A DNA stretch of 64,000 nt. Source: Methylophaga sp. OBS4. GTDB taxonomy: Bacteria; Pseudomonadota; Gammaproteobacteria; Nitrosococcales; Methylophagaceae. The notes below the pieces were generated by a model, which was not told the DNA's origin, ran no database searches, and was given only the letters and a program-made list of their open reading frames with translations. The translations under genes and the position numbers were made by a program. Below are positions 36,437-44,521 of the stretch, piece after piece; the first letter of the stretch is position 1; every line of letters starts with the position of its first letter. The DNA is taken from NCBI RefSeq assembly GCF_026319305.1, contig NZ_JAPDMV010000002.1, positions 49,034 to 113,033 of the forward strand. The letters are read 5' to 3'.

Positions 36437-37378
36437 TTATGGCGACAAGGAATACTTCTGCATACGATAAAGCAAAGTATCACGGCTGATCCCCAGCAGA
36501 CGTGCGGCACGGGAACGGTTTCCGGCTGCCATTTCCAATGCCTGCTCAATCAAATCCAGCTCGACCTGGGCTAAATCAACCCCGGTTGCCGGCAGCTTGA
36601 ACTGATGCTGGCTGGCCGCGACCTCCGGTCGCATTTCGGTCGGTAGATCCGCCACCTGCAATAATTGTCCGGCATGCAGCAACGCCATGTGCTGACAAAA
36701 ATTCTCAAGCTCACGCACATTGCCCGGCCAGGCATAGCTCAGCAGGCAATGTTCGGCTTCTTTTGAATAACGCACCACTGCATTCCCAGCCGCAAACTCA
36801 TGGCCGAAATGCTTCAGTAATAATGAAATATCCTCACGGCGTTCCCGCAAAGGCGGCAGGCTGATAGGCACCACCTGCAAGCGGTAAAACAAATCCGCCC
36901 GGAACCGGCCCGCTTTCACCTCTGCCGGCAAGTCGGCGCTGGTGGCCGCCAGAATACGCACATCAGCAACATGAAGGCGATGACTGCCCTGCAACTGACA
37001 TTCACCGGCTTCCAGAAACCGCAGCACTTTTGCCTGCACTGATAACGGCAGCGCATCAACTTCATCCAGAAATACCGTACCTCCTGTTGCGGCCAGCAGG
37101 CGTCCGCGGAAAGTGATATTGCCATCCGCATCACAGCGGCCAAATAAATCCAACTCGACATCTTCGGTCGGCAACGCCGCGCAGTTAATCGTCACCAGCA
37201 CATTGTCCCGGCGGCGGCTCTGCTCATGCAGCGTCAGTGCTATCAACTCCTTACCGGTGCCGGTTTCACCGCTGATTAAAACGCTGGCATCACTGAGAGC
37301 AATCATCGGCAGCGTGCGCAAAATATGAGTAATTTGCGGGGACTGTCCCAGGGGCTGTTGACCTTTAATCTGCTTCAT
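36437..37378 (-). CDS. Sigma-54 activator-like AAA+/Fis regulator lacking the GAFTGA motif
   Basis: 313 residues from the ATG at 37378 (GGGAGAG upstream; the frame opens at a GTG at 37402). No receiver or sensor domain precedes the AAA+ core, as in PspF. Walker A is GETGTGKELIA, Walker B GGTVFLDEVD, the arginine-finger region RFRADLFYRLQ, and the C-terminal Fis helix-turn-helix AAGNRSRAARLLGISRDTLL. Where the GAFTGA loop that contacts sigma-54 should lie, the sequence reads DLFGRCDADGNITFRGRLLA, so it probably works without sigma-54. Coupled to the TauE-like gene upstream (TGA-T-ATG). Confidence 0.88.
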   Translation of the reverse strand: MKQIKGQQPLGQSPQITHILRTLPMIALSDASVLISGETGTGKELIALTLHEQSRRRDNVLVTINCAALPTEDVELDLFGRCDADGNITFRGRLLAATGGTVFLDEVDALPLSVQAKVLRFLEAGECQLQGSHRLHVADVRILAATSADLPAEVKAGRFRADLFYRLQVVPISLPPLRERREDISLLLKHFGHEFAAGNAVVRYSKEAEHCLLSYAWPGNVRELENFCQHMALLHAGQLLQVADLPTEMRPEVAASQHQFKLPATGVDLAQVELDLIEQALEMAAGNRSRAARLLGISRDTLLYRMQKYSLSP

Positions 37379-37379
37379 A

Positions 37380-38120
37380 TCACTCTCCCTGCTCTGAATC
37401 ACTCAGCTGCGATCCGGCCTCGGTTCCATGCTGATGCTCATGGCTCTGATCCAACGGCCATAACAAGGTGGCCAATGCCATCAGAATAATCAGCACGCCC
37501 GCAATTTGACGCAAATGTTTGGCCCGCGCTATTGATGCCAGCATTCCGGTAAACAGGCCTGCACCCATCACCGCGGGCAGCGTTCCCGCTCCGAATGACA
37601 GCATGACTAATGCCCCATGCAGGGGATCCCCTGCCGTAGCGGCGACCGCCAGCGCGGCATAGACCAGGCCACAAGGCAACCAGCCCCAGATAATGCCCAG
37701 CAGGAAAGCTTGAGTATAGGAACGTACCGGCAGCAGTTTCTGACCGACAGGTTGCAGCCAGCGCCAGATAGGAGCGCCCAGGCGTTCGGCACGGGCAAAC
37801 TTGGGGAACCAGCCCGCCAGATACAAGCCCATTGAAATCATCACCACTACCGACAAAATTCGCAGCAGCCAATGCGCATTCAGATTGGTCAACGGAAAAC
37901 TGAGCAACCCCACAACAGCACCCGCCATGCTGTAACTGAGAATGCGCCCGATGTTGTAATTAAACACAAACGGCAACATACGACGCTGGCTCTCGCGCAC
38001 ATCGGCCGGCAGACTCAATGTCAAAGCGCCGATCACCGAACCACACATGGCGATACAGTGCGCGGTACTGAACAAACCCAGCAAAAAAGCCGTGATGTAG
38101 GAGCTGGTTATGGCGGCCAT
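37380..38120 (-). CDS. TauE/SafE (UreH-like) transmembrane protein with His-rich tail
   Basis: 246 residues with six or seven membrane helices. LLGLFSTAHCIAMCGSVIGA (~14-33) carries the Cys-x3-Cys seen in the cytochrome-oxidase/copper-associated subgroup of this family; GIIWGWLPCGLVYAAL (~140) has another conserved Cys. The C-terminal tail has HEHQHG, a possible metal-binding cluster. Members are linked to metal or reductant transport during oxidase assembly. Divergent from a TonB receptor gene and coupled to the GAFTGA-less regulator, so a metal role is plausible but inferred. Confidence 0.8.
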   Translation of the reverse strand: MAAITSSYITAFLLGLFSTAHCIAMCGSVIGALTLSLPADVRESQRRMLPFVFNYNIGRILSYSMAGAVVGLLSFPLTNLNAHWLLRILSVVVMISMGLYLAGWFPKFARAERLGAPIWRWLQPVGQKLLPVRSYTQAFLLGIIWGWLPCGLVYAALAVAATAGDPLHGALVMLSFGAGTLPAVMGAGLFTGMLASIARAKHLRQIAGVLIILMALATLLWPLDQSHEHQHGTEAGSQLSDSEQGE

Positions 38121-38179
38121 GTTTTAACCTTCAGTTCTGGCAAATAAACGCAGGTTAACACGCGCCCAGGCAGTACGGC

Positions 38180-38195
38180 TGTGTGATTTCACACA
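38180..38195. promoter_or_regulatory. Palindromic operator candidate in the TauE-like/TonB-receptor divergent region
   Basis: TGTGTGA and TCACACA form a perfect 7-bp inverted repeat with a 2-base centre. It lies mid-way in the 150-bp divergent region. It partly resembles a CRP site, but the TGTGA/TCACA spacing is 2 rather than 6, so a different regulator is more likely. Confidence 0.4.
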
Positions 38196-38270
38196 TAGCT
38201 AAAGCAAAAAACGCATTTTTCAAACCGCCACAGTCATTAAACTGCCAGCTCCAGCTAACCGGAGGACACA

Positions 38271-40331
38271 ATGGACAGATTTGCCTTTTTACCCCTGAGC
38301 TTACTTATTACCGCCAGCTTACCCACAACAGCTCTGGCTGACCATGTCGAGCTACCGACCATGTCTGTTGCCGGAACAGCGGGTGAAATGACCCCCTATG
38401 CCTTACCTGAAACTGCGGTCAGCTCGCCCGACAGTGGTGAAATGGTCAAAAAGCTGCCCGGTGCCAATATCAATCAAAACGGTCCCTTAACCAGCATTGT
38501 TCAATATCGCGGTTTGTTCGGTGACCGGGTCAATGTTCTCATCGACGGTGTACGAATCAGTCAGGCCGGTCCCAACCGGATGGATTCTCCGCTGAGCTAT
38601 CTGCCCGCTTCCCGTGTCGGCAATATCACTTTATATCGTGGCATAGCGCCGGTGAGCAGCGGCATTGAAACCATCGGCGGCACGATTATGGCTGAATCGA
38701 AAAAAGCGGCATTTGCCAGCGGGGATGAAGCCGAAATTCACGGCAACCTCAGCAGTGGTTATGCCAGTAACGGCGATACCCGGTTTGGCAGTGTTACCGG
38801 CAGCATAGCCGACCAGCATCACCGCCTGCAATTGAGCGCAAGCCTGGACCGTGGTAACGATCTGGAGTTTGACGGTGGCAAGATCCTGCCATCAGAACAT
38901 GAGCGCGACACCGTGGGTCTGGCTTACGGTTTCAAGCAAAAGGGGACTGAACTGGAGCTGGAACTCGACCATCATGATACCGGCCGTACCGGCACCCCGG
39001 CGTTACCCATGGATATTATCTGGGCCCGTGGAGAGAACCTGAAAGCGCAACTGAGCCAATCGCTGGAAAATGGCGGCAAACTGCGCGCTAAAGTACATTA
39101 TCAGGACGCTGATCATCGTATGGATAACTACAGCCTGCGCCCTGCCGGCATGTTGCAGCGCCACACTGACAGCGATGTAATCGCTCAGGGTTACCGGATC
39201 GATTACAGCCAGTCCGGTTGGCAGGTCGGTATTGAAGGTGATACAACAGAGCACAACGCTGACATTTTTGACCCGACCAACACCATGTTTCGGACTCAGA
39301 ATTTCAATAATGTGGAACGCGACAGGTTCAGTGCGTTTGCCGAATGGAACGGCGCCCTGAACGATGACTGGCAGCTTGAATCCGGCCTGCGTCTGAGCCG
39401 GATTGAAACCGATGCCGGCCAAGTGGACAGCAGTATGGCAATGATGATGGCGCCCATCGCGAGCTTGCGCGATCGTTTCAACAGCGCCGATCGCAGCCAG
39501 CAGGATAATCTGGCCGATATTGTCGTCAAATTTACCCGCACATTGACGTCAGCGCTGGATTTGGAGATCGGCCTAGCGCGTAAACAGCGGGCACCGAGTT
39601 ACCAGGAACGTTATTTGTGGCTGCCTTTGCAATCCACTTCAGGGCTGGCTGACGGCAAAAACTATGTCGGTAATATCGAGCTGGATCCGGAAACCGCCTA
39701 TCAGCTTGAACTGGGGCTGGACTGGCATACCTCAAAAGCCGCCTTCTCTCCCCGCGTGTTTTACCACCACATCAATGACTATATCCAGGGTGTGAGCAGC
39801 GCCGATACCACCGTCAATATGGTCAGTAACAATATGAACCCGACGGCCGGCACACCGTTGCAGTTCAGCAATGTCGATGCCAGATTATATGGTATCGACA
39901 CCAACTGGTTATTGGCATTGACCGATAACTGGCAGCTGGATGGCACCATCAGTTATGTACGCGGCAAACGCCGTGATACCAGTGACAACCTGTATCGTAT
40001 TGCGCCGCTGACCGCACGCACCATGCTCAGCTATATCAGGCCGGACTGGCGTGCCGGCGTTGAAGCCGTGACCGTGGCTGCGCAGAATCAAGTGTCGGCA
40101 GAAAATGATGAACAGCAAACCGGCGCATATGCTCTGTTCAACCTTGCCGCGCAATATGCAGTCAGCGACAGACTGACCGTCAATGCCGGTATTAACAACC
40201 TGTTTGATCGTTTTTATCAGGATCATCTGGCCGGTTACAACCGGGTCAGCGGCAATGCCGATATCGCTGTCGGCGACCGTCTGCCGGGGCTGGGCCGCAG
40301 TGTTTATATCAGTTTGAATCTGGACTGGTAA
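38271..40331 (+). CDS. TonB-dependent receptor, copper-receptor-like
   Basis: 686-residue outer-membrane receptor. Signal peptide (LLITASLPTTALA, cleavage ~22), plug domain (~40-150) with LPGANINQNGPLTSIVQYRG and VNVLIDGVRIS, then a 22-strand-type barrel ending in the terminal aromatic W (SLNLDW). PNRMDSPLSYLPAS in the plug resembles the CPNRMDPP segment of the OprC/NosA copper receptors (from memory), with the Cys replaced by Gly but the Met kept. Methionines cluster at SMAMMMAPIA and NMVSNNMNP. Copper or another soft metal is a reasonable substrate guess. The Shine-Dalgarno GGAGGA lies just before the ATG. Confidence 0.85.
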   Translation: MDRFAFLPLSLLITASLPTTALADHVELPTMSVAGTAGEMTPYALPETAVSSPDSGEMVKKLPGANINQNGPLTSIVQYRGLFGDRVNVLIDGVRISQAGPNRMDSPLSYLPASRVGNITLYRGIAPVSSGIETIGGTIMAESKKAAFASGDEAEIHGNLSSGYASNGDTRFGSVTGSIADQHHRLQLSASLDRGNDLEFDGGKILPSEHERDTVGLAYGFKQKGTELELELDHHDTGRTGTPALPMDIIWARGENLKAQLSQSLENGGKLRAKVHYQDADHRMDNYSLRPAGMLQRHTDSDVIAQGYRIDYSQSGWQVGIEGDTTEHNADIFDPTNTMFRTQNFNNVERDRFSAFAEWNGALNDDWQLESGLRLSRIETDAGQVDSSMAMMMAPIASLRDRFNSADRSQQDNLADIVVKFTRTLTSALDLEIGLARKQRAPSYQERYLWLPLQSTSGLADGKNYVGNIELDPETAYQLELGLDWHTSKAAFSPRVFYHHINDYIQGVSSADTTVNMVSNNMNPTAGTPLQFSNVDARLYGIDTNWLLALTDNWQLDGTISYVRGKRRDTSDNLYRIAPLTARTMLSYIRPDWRAGVEAVTVAAQNQVSAENDEQQTGAYALFNLAAQYAVSDRLTVNAGINNLFDRFYQDHLAGYNRVSGNADIAVGDRLPGLGRSVYISLNLDW

Positions 40332-40356
40332 TACTAAAACGGAACAAGAAGCTGCT

Positions 40357-40938
40357 TTATGGCATCAGGATCTGCTGTATCACCTGCTGATGGGGTTCGA
40401 GTGAAAATAAGGCTTCGCGCTGTTCGCCGCGGTCAGTGGCATAACGAAAACTTATCTGTTTGGCGACACCAAGCTGCGACACTAGCGCATGATCCCGGCT
40501 CAACGGAAAATCCACCACCTCGGCACGCCTGTCTGCATTAATTTTGTCGTAAGAGGCATGATCCCAGCCCAACAGTTTCAGCACAGGCTGTTGTGGCCGG
40601 CTTGTTCCTTCAAAGATCCATGCGCTGTCGGCTGTGTCCTGTTCAAACTGGTAGCTAATTTGTTGTGGCGGCAGAGCAGGTGCGCCACAGGATCGAAACC
40701 CTTGCTCCAGTTTTACCGGTTTGTGCTGATCAATCTGCAACACAATCAGTTCATGACTGGCAAAACTGGCGATCATCTGATCACTGATAAAAAAAGAAGC
40801 CCAGACTTCACCGCTATCCAGCCTTTGTATACTGAAACGATCACCATTGGCGGCGAGCAGCGCCAAGGCACTGCTTTCCGCCAGCAGCGGTAAACTGCTG
40901 CCCAGCAGAAATATCAGCAAAATCAGTCGCGTCATCAA
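40357..40938 (-). CDS. Secreted protein of unknown function beside the TonB receptor
   Basis: 193 residues. Signal peptide LILLIFLLGSSLPLLAESS with cleavage around residue 20-21. The mature part is small, mixed alpha/beta in composition, with one Cys (RSCGAPAL) and no transmembrane segment. I do not recognise a domain. It is convergent with the TonB receptor gene (26 bases between stops), so co-regulation is not shown. The end near 40935 could be an alternative start (second Met). Confidence 0.72.
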   Translation of the reverse strand: MMTRLILLIFLLGSSLPLLAESSALALLAANGDRFSIQRLDSGEVWASFFISDQMIASFASHELIVLQIDQHKPVKLEQGFRSCGAPALPPQQISYQFEQDTADSAWIFEGTSRPQQPVLKLLGWDHASYDKINADRRAEVVDFPLSRDHALVSQLGVAKQISFRYATDRGEQREALFSLEPHQQVIQQILMP

Positions 40939-40955
40939 AGCCTCCGTCCGCTTTC

Positions 40956-40993
40956 AGGACACATCTTAAAACTCTAATTTTAAGATGTGTCCT
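40956..40993. repeat. Perfect 16-bp inverted repeat downstream of ppx
   Basis: AGGACACATCTTAAAA (40956-40971) and TTTTAAGATGTGTCCT (40978-40993) flank a 6-base loop CTCTAA. It lies between the ppx stop and the start of the unknown secreted protein. It could terminate ppx transcription, but no T run follows on the minus strand; it may instead be a REP-like or mobile-element remnant. Confidence 0.6.
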
Positions 40994-41024
40994 TGATTAT
41001 GGGACTGTCTGTTATTGATGGAGT

Positions 41025-42545
41025 TCAGCTCTGCACTTTGAGCCTGATATCAACTTTTGCTAACTGTTCAATTTCCTGTGCCAGATCGGCTTCTGTCAAC
41101 GGATGCTCTGTCAACCAGCCACCAGGCAACGTTAAAGTCAGTTTTTTGCCCGCGACCTGTAGCTTGATATAAGTATCAGCCCGTTCCGAGCGCCCGCGGT
41201 TAAACACCATGGCCAGTCGTAGTAAGACGGTCAGTCTCTGGGTGCTCAGTTGCAATTCATCTGGTAGTTTTTTGATATGTTTTCTGGGAAACGAGCGCCG
41301 CTGGCCTCGCACCATCACCGACAAAGCATGTTGTTCCTCCCGGGAAAAGCCGGGCAGATCGGAATGCGCCACCAAATAAGCCGAATGTTTATGAAATTGA
41401 TGATGGGCAATAGCCAGTCCCATTTCATGCAGTTTGCAGGCCCATTGCAACCGGTGCAGATATTCATCATTATCCAGCTCCCAATCACGCGCCACTTGCT
41501 CGAATAATTGTGTTGCCATCACACTCACGCGCTCGGCATGCGCTTCATCGATCTGATACCGCCTTGCCAGCGCTTCCACAGTCCGGTCACGTTCATCATC
41601 ATGCTGGATCCGCCCCAGCAAGTCGTATAATAAACCTTCCCGCAACGCGCCATCAGACACCACCATGCGGTCGATACCGAGCCGGTCAAATGCCGCTGCC
41701 AGCACACACACACCACCGGCGATGACTTGGCTGCGCTCTTCACTCAGCCCTTGCAGTTGCGCGGCTTCAATACTGCCGGCATCGCTCAGGTATTTGACCA
41801 TCTTTTGCAGCGCATCGCTGGTAATAATCCCGTCATCCGACCAGCCATGTTCCTTGCAAATATTCGCGACACAACGAATAGTGCCGGAAGCCCCGACCGC
41901 CTCCTGCCAACCCATGTTGCGATAGGGCCGCTGAATTGCCCGGATCCGTCTGGCGGCGGCCAACATGGCGCTCTGCATCTGACTGGCGCTGGTCATACCG
42001 TCTTCAAAATAGCGCTGAGAAAAACTGACACACCCCATTTCCAGGCTTTCACGCATTATGCCCTTGAAACCTTCGCCGATAATGAACTCGGTGCTGCCGC
42101 CACCTATGTCTATCACCAATCTGCGTGAGTTATCAAAAGCCAGCGCATGTGCCACACCCAGATAAATCAGCCGGGCTTCTTCCTCACCGGTCACAATTTC
42201 AATCGGATGCCCCAGCGCCAGACGCGCCTGGCGTAGAAAACGGCCGCTGTTGTGTGCGATGCGCAAGGTGTTGGTGCCAACCACACGGACACTGCCATAA
42301 GGCAAGTCCCGAATCCGCTCGCCAAAACGTTCCAGACAAGCAAGCGCGCGCTGTTGCGCTTCCAGAGACAGATAATGATGTTTATCGAGACCCGCCCGTA
42401 ACTGCACCATTTCCCGCAGTCTGTCGACAACTTGAAAATGGCCGTCGCGCAGGCGGGCGATAATCATATGAAAGCTGTTGGAACCTAAATCCACTGCCGC
42501 CAGTACGTCGTGATTATTTTGATTTTGCATAGTACTTAAACTCAT
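41025..42545 (-). CDS. ppx: Exopolyphosphatase
   Basis: Releases phosphate processively from polyphosphate (Ppx/GppA family). 506 residues from the first ATG: ASKHA-fold Ppx domain with AVDLGSNSFHMIIARL, VVGTNTLRIA, TGEEEARLIYLG and VIDIGGGSTEFIIGEG, then an HD-like C-terminal half (~310-500, KLHEMGLAIAHHQFHKHS). The true start is probably ATG 42530 (MQNQNNHD), because the five codons before it lie in the terminal inverted repeat of an adjacent palindromic element. Neighbours phoU, pst and phoBR place it in a phosphate region. Confidence 0.95.
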   Translation of the reverse strand: MSLSTMQNQNNHDVLAAVDLGSNSFHMIIARLRDGHFQVVDRLREMVQLRAGLDKHHYLSLEAQQRALACLERFGERIRDLPYGSVRVVGTNTLRIAHNSGRFLRQARLALGHPIEIVTGEEEARLIYLGVAHALAFDNSRRLVIDIGGGSTEFIIGEGFKGIMRESLEMGCVSFSQRYFEDGMTSASQMQSAMLAAARRIRAIQRPYRNMGWQEAVGASGTIRCVANICKEHGWSDDGIITSDALQKMVKYLSDAGSIEAAQLQGLSEERSQVIAGGVCVLAAAFDRLGIDRMVVSDGALREGLLYDLLGRIQHDDERDRTVEALARRYQIDEAHAERVSVMATQLFEQVARDWELDNDEYLHRLQWACKLHEMGLAIAHHQFHKHSAYLVAHSDLPGFSREEQHALSVMVRGQRRSFPRKHIKKLPDELQLSTQRLTVLLRLAMVFNRGRSERADTYIKLQVAGKKLTLTLPGGWLTEHPLTEADLAQEIEQLAKVDIRLKVQS

Positions 42546-42794
42546 AAATTATGACTATTTCAGCGAGCGCCAGCGGTTCCAGGACAAGGCACATCATTGC
42601 AGGCATAGCGGGCTACGTCAAAATGATGTATCGCGGTCATAGAACCGCTGGCACTCGCCCGAAGGGTGGGTTTCAAAAGCCCCTCTGCTGTGTTCCTTAC
42701 TTTTGATTTGGAATGACTAAACCTGCAAGCAAGCGCCTTGCTGAGGGGCTTTTGAATTCCCGCTGAAATAGTCATACTTTATGAGTTTAAGTAC
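42532..42794. repeat. 263-bp nested palindromic element, MITE-like
   Basis: Outer 34-bp inverted repeats (42532-42565 and 42761-42794) differ at one position. Inside are two arms. Arm one pairs 42563-42579 with 42642-42658 (17 bp, one mismatch) and contains ACATCATT/AATGATGT (42591-42598, 42622-42629). Arm two pairs CAAAAGCCCCTC (42674-42685) with GAGGGGCTTTTG (42743-42754). The whole folds as a three-way junction. No coding frame is evident. The left end reaches into the annotated start of ppx. It occupies most of the 384-bp gap to phoU. Confidence 0.8.
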
Positions 42795-42869
42795 AAAGCC
42801 ATCGTCATTTTTTCGTTCCTTCTGCCTTAGCCTGGCGTGGGTGAACAATCATTAATCATTGTCGTCGGC

Positions 42870-42902
42870 AAAAAAAAGCCCGCGCTCTGAACAAACGCGG
42901 GC
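42870..42902 (-). terminator. Intrinsic terminator of the pst-phoU transcript
   Basis: GCCCGCG (42878-42884) pairs with CGCGGGC (42896-42902) over an 11-base loop; on the minus strand the stem is followed by eight T residues (complement of A run 42870-42877). It lies 28 bases after the phoU stop. Confidence 0.9.
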
Positions 42903-42929
42903 CAAGCTTTGCAAAAGAGAAACTTAAAA

Positions 42930-43652
42930 TTAATCGATAGGTTCGCCTTTAATGATTTTCTCCGCCTTTTCGATGCTCAGGTGACGCACGTCCTTGCCTT
43001 CGACCAGATAGATAATGTGCTCGCAGACATTGTGGGCATGATCGCCAATGCGTTCCAGCGCGCGTGCAGACCACATCATGTCAATAACGCGGGTCACCGC
43101 ACGGCTATCTTCCATCATGTAGGTCATCAGCTGACGCAGGATACCCTCGTATTCAGCATCAACATTACGATCTTCTTTAGCTACCCGTAAGGCCATATCG
43201 ACATCAAAACGGGCAAACGCATCCAGCGCGTCACGCAACATGCCGCGGACATGAGTACCTAAATTCTGCAACTCGCGATAGTTACGCTTGGGCCGGTCTT
43301 TTTCAGACAGATTGATGGCCATACGGGCAATACGCACTGATTCATCGCCAATGCGTTCCAGATCAGTAATGGTTTTCAAAATACCCGAAACCAGCCGAAG
43401 GTCGCCCGCCGTTGGCTGGCGTAAGGCAATGATCTGGATACATTCCTCATCAATACTGAGTTCGAGCGCATTCACTTCGTCATCAAAGGCAATGACAGCA
43501 CGCGCCATTTCGGCATCGCCGGTCATCAGGGCATCCATCGCGTTAGCAACCTGCTGCTCAACCAGCCCCCCCATCGCCAGAACGCGCGAGCGAATCTCCT
43601 GCAACTCATTCTCAAATTGCTGTGAAATATGCTGTGAATTATTAGTTACCAT
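42930..43652 (-). CDS. phoU: Phosphate signalling protein PhoU
   Basis: 240 residues forming two three-helix bundles. Each repeat has the metal-binding pattern seen here as FDDEVNALE (~60) and the later VDAEYEGIL/MMWSARALERIGDHAHN stretches; ITDLERIGDESVRIAR marks the first repeat. PhoU bridges the Pst transporter and PhoR and represses the Pho regulon under phosphate sufficiency. Last gene of the pst operon, before the terminator. Confidence 0.96.
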   Translation of the reverse strand: MVTNNSQHISQQFENELQEIRSRVLAMGGLVEQQVANAMDALMTGDAEMARAVIAFDDEVNALELSIDEECIQIIALRQPTAGDLRLVSGILKTITDLERIGDESVRIARMAINLSEKDRPKRNYRELQNLGTHVRGMLRDALDAFARFDVDMALRVAKEDRNVDAEYEGILRQLMTYMMEDSRAVTRVIDMMWSARALERIGDHAHNVCEHIIYLVEGKDVRHLSIEKAEKIIKGEPID

Positions 43653-43676
43653 TTATGTTCTCCTCGATCGGCAGTG

Positions 43677-44519
43677 TTAACCGTAACGACCGGTAATGTA
43701 GTCTTCTGTTTGTTTCTTGGCCGGGTTGGTAAACAACTCGTCCGTGGCACCGAATTCAATCAGCTCACCCATATACATAAACGCGGTGTAATCAGAAACA
43801 CGCGCCGCTTGCTGCATATTGTGGGTGACAATCACAATGGTGTATTTTTCTTTCAATTCGTAGATCAGCTCTTCGATTTTCAGCGTCGACAGCGGATCCA
43901 GCGCCGAAGCCGGTTCATCCAGCAACAATACCTCCGGTTCAATCGCAATGGCACGTGCAATCACCAGGCGCTGTTGCTGACCGCCTGACATGCCCATTGC
44001 CGATTCTTGCAGGCGATCTTTGACTTCGTCCCATAACGCCGCGCCTTTCAGCGACTTTTCCACCACCTTGTCCAGCGTGGCGCGATCGTTGACCCCCTGC
44101 AAGCGCAGGCCATAAGCGACATTCTCGTAAATCGATTTCGGGAACGGGTTCGGTTTCTGGAACACCATGCCTACCTGGCGGCGCAAATCGGCGACATTGA
44201 CTGAGGGTGCGTTCAGGTTGTTGCCATCCAGCAAAAGTTCGCCTTCCATTCGTACTGAATCGATCAAATCATTCATACGGTTGAAACAGCGCAGCAATGT
44301 CGATTTACCACAGCCACTGGGGCCGATAAAGGCGGTCACCCGGTTTTGCGGGATGCTCATATTGATTTTATGCAACGCCTGTTTCTGGCCATAATACAGA
44401 TTGAAATCTTTCACCTGCAGACAAATGGTTTCATCTTCAAAGTTGACACGCGGCCCGCGCTGCATGGACTTGATGTCGATACCGCGCGCCACATTTTTTT
44501 GTTCATTGACTGCTTCCAT
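43677..44519 (-). CDS. pstB: Phosphate ABC transporter ATP-binding protein
   Basis: 280-residue ATPase of the high-affinity Pst system. Walker [12 protein letters not shown] (~66-76), Q-loop [23 protein letters not shown] signature MSGGQQQRL, Walker [17 protein letters not shown] and H-loop [13 protein letters not shown]. The first ~25 residues are an extension common in PstB. It lies 2 bases after pstA and 24 before phoU. Confidence 0.97.
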   Translation of the reverse strand: MEAVNEQKNVARGIDIKSMQRGPRVNFEDETICLQVKDFNLYYGQKQALHKINMSIPQNRVTAFIGPSGCGKSTLLRCFNRMNDLIDSVRMEGELLLDGNNLNAPSVNVADLRRQVGMVFQKPNPFPKSIYENVAYGLRLQGVNDRATLDKVVEKSLKGAALWDEVKDRLQESAMGMSGGQQQRLVIARAIAIEPEVLLLDEPASALDPLSTLKIEELIYELKEKYTIVIVTHNMQQAARVSDYTAFMYMGELIEFGATDELFTNPAKKQTEDYITGRYG

Positions 44520-44521
44520 TG

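Noticed and set aside
38180..38195. CRP binding site before the TonB receptor
   Set aside because: The TGTGA/TCACA half-sites are separated by 2 rather than 6 bases, so a CRP call is not justified; kept only as a palindrome.
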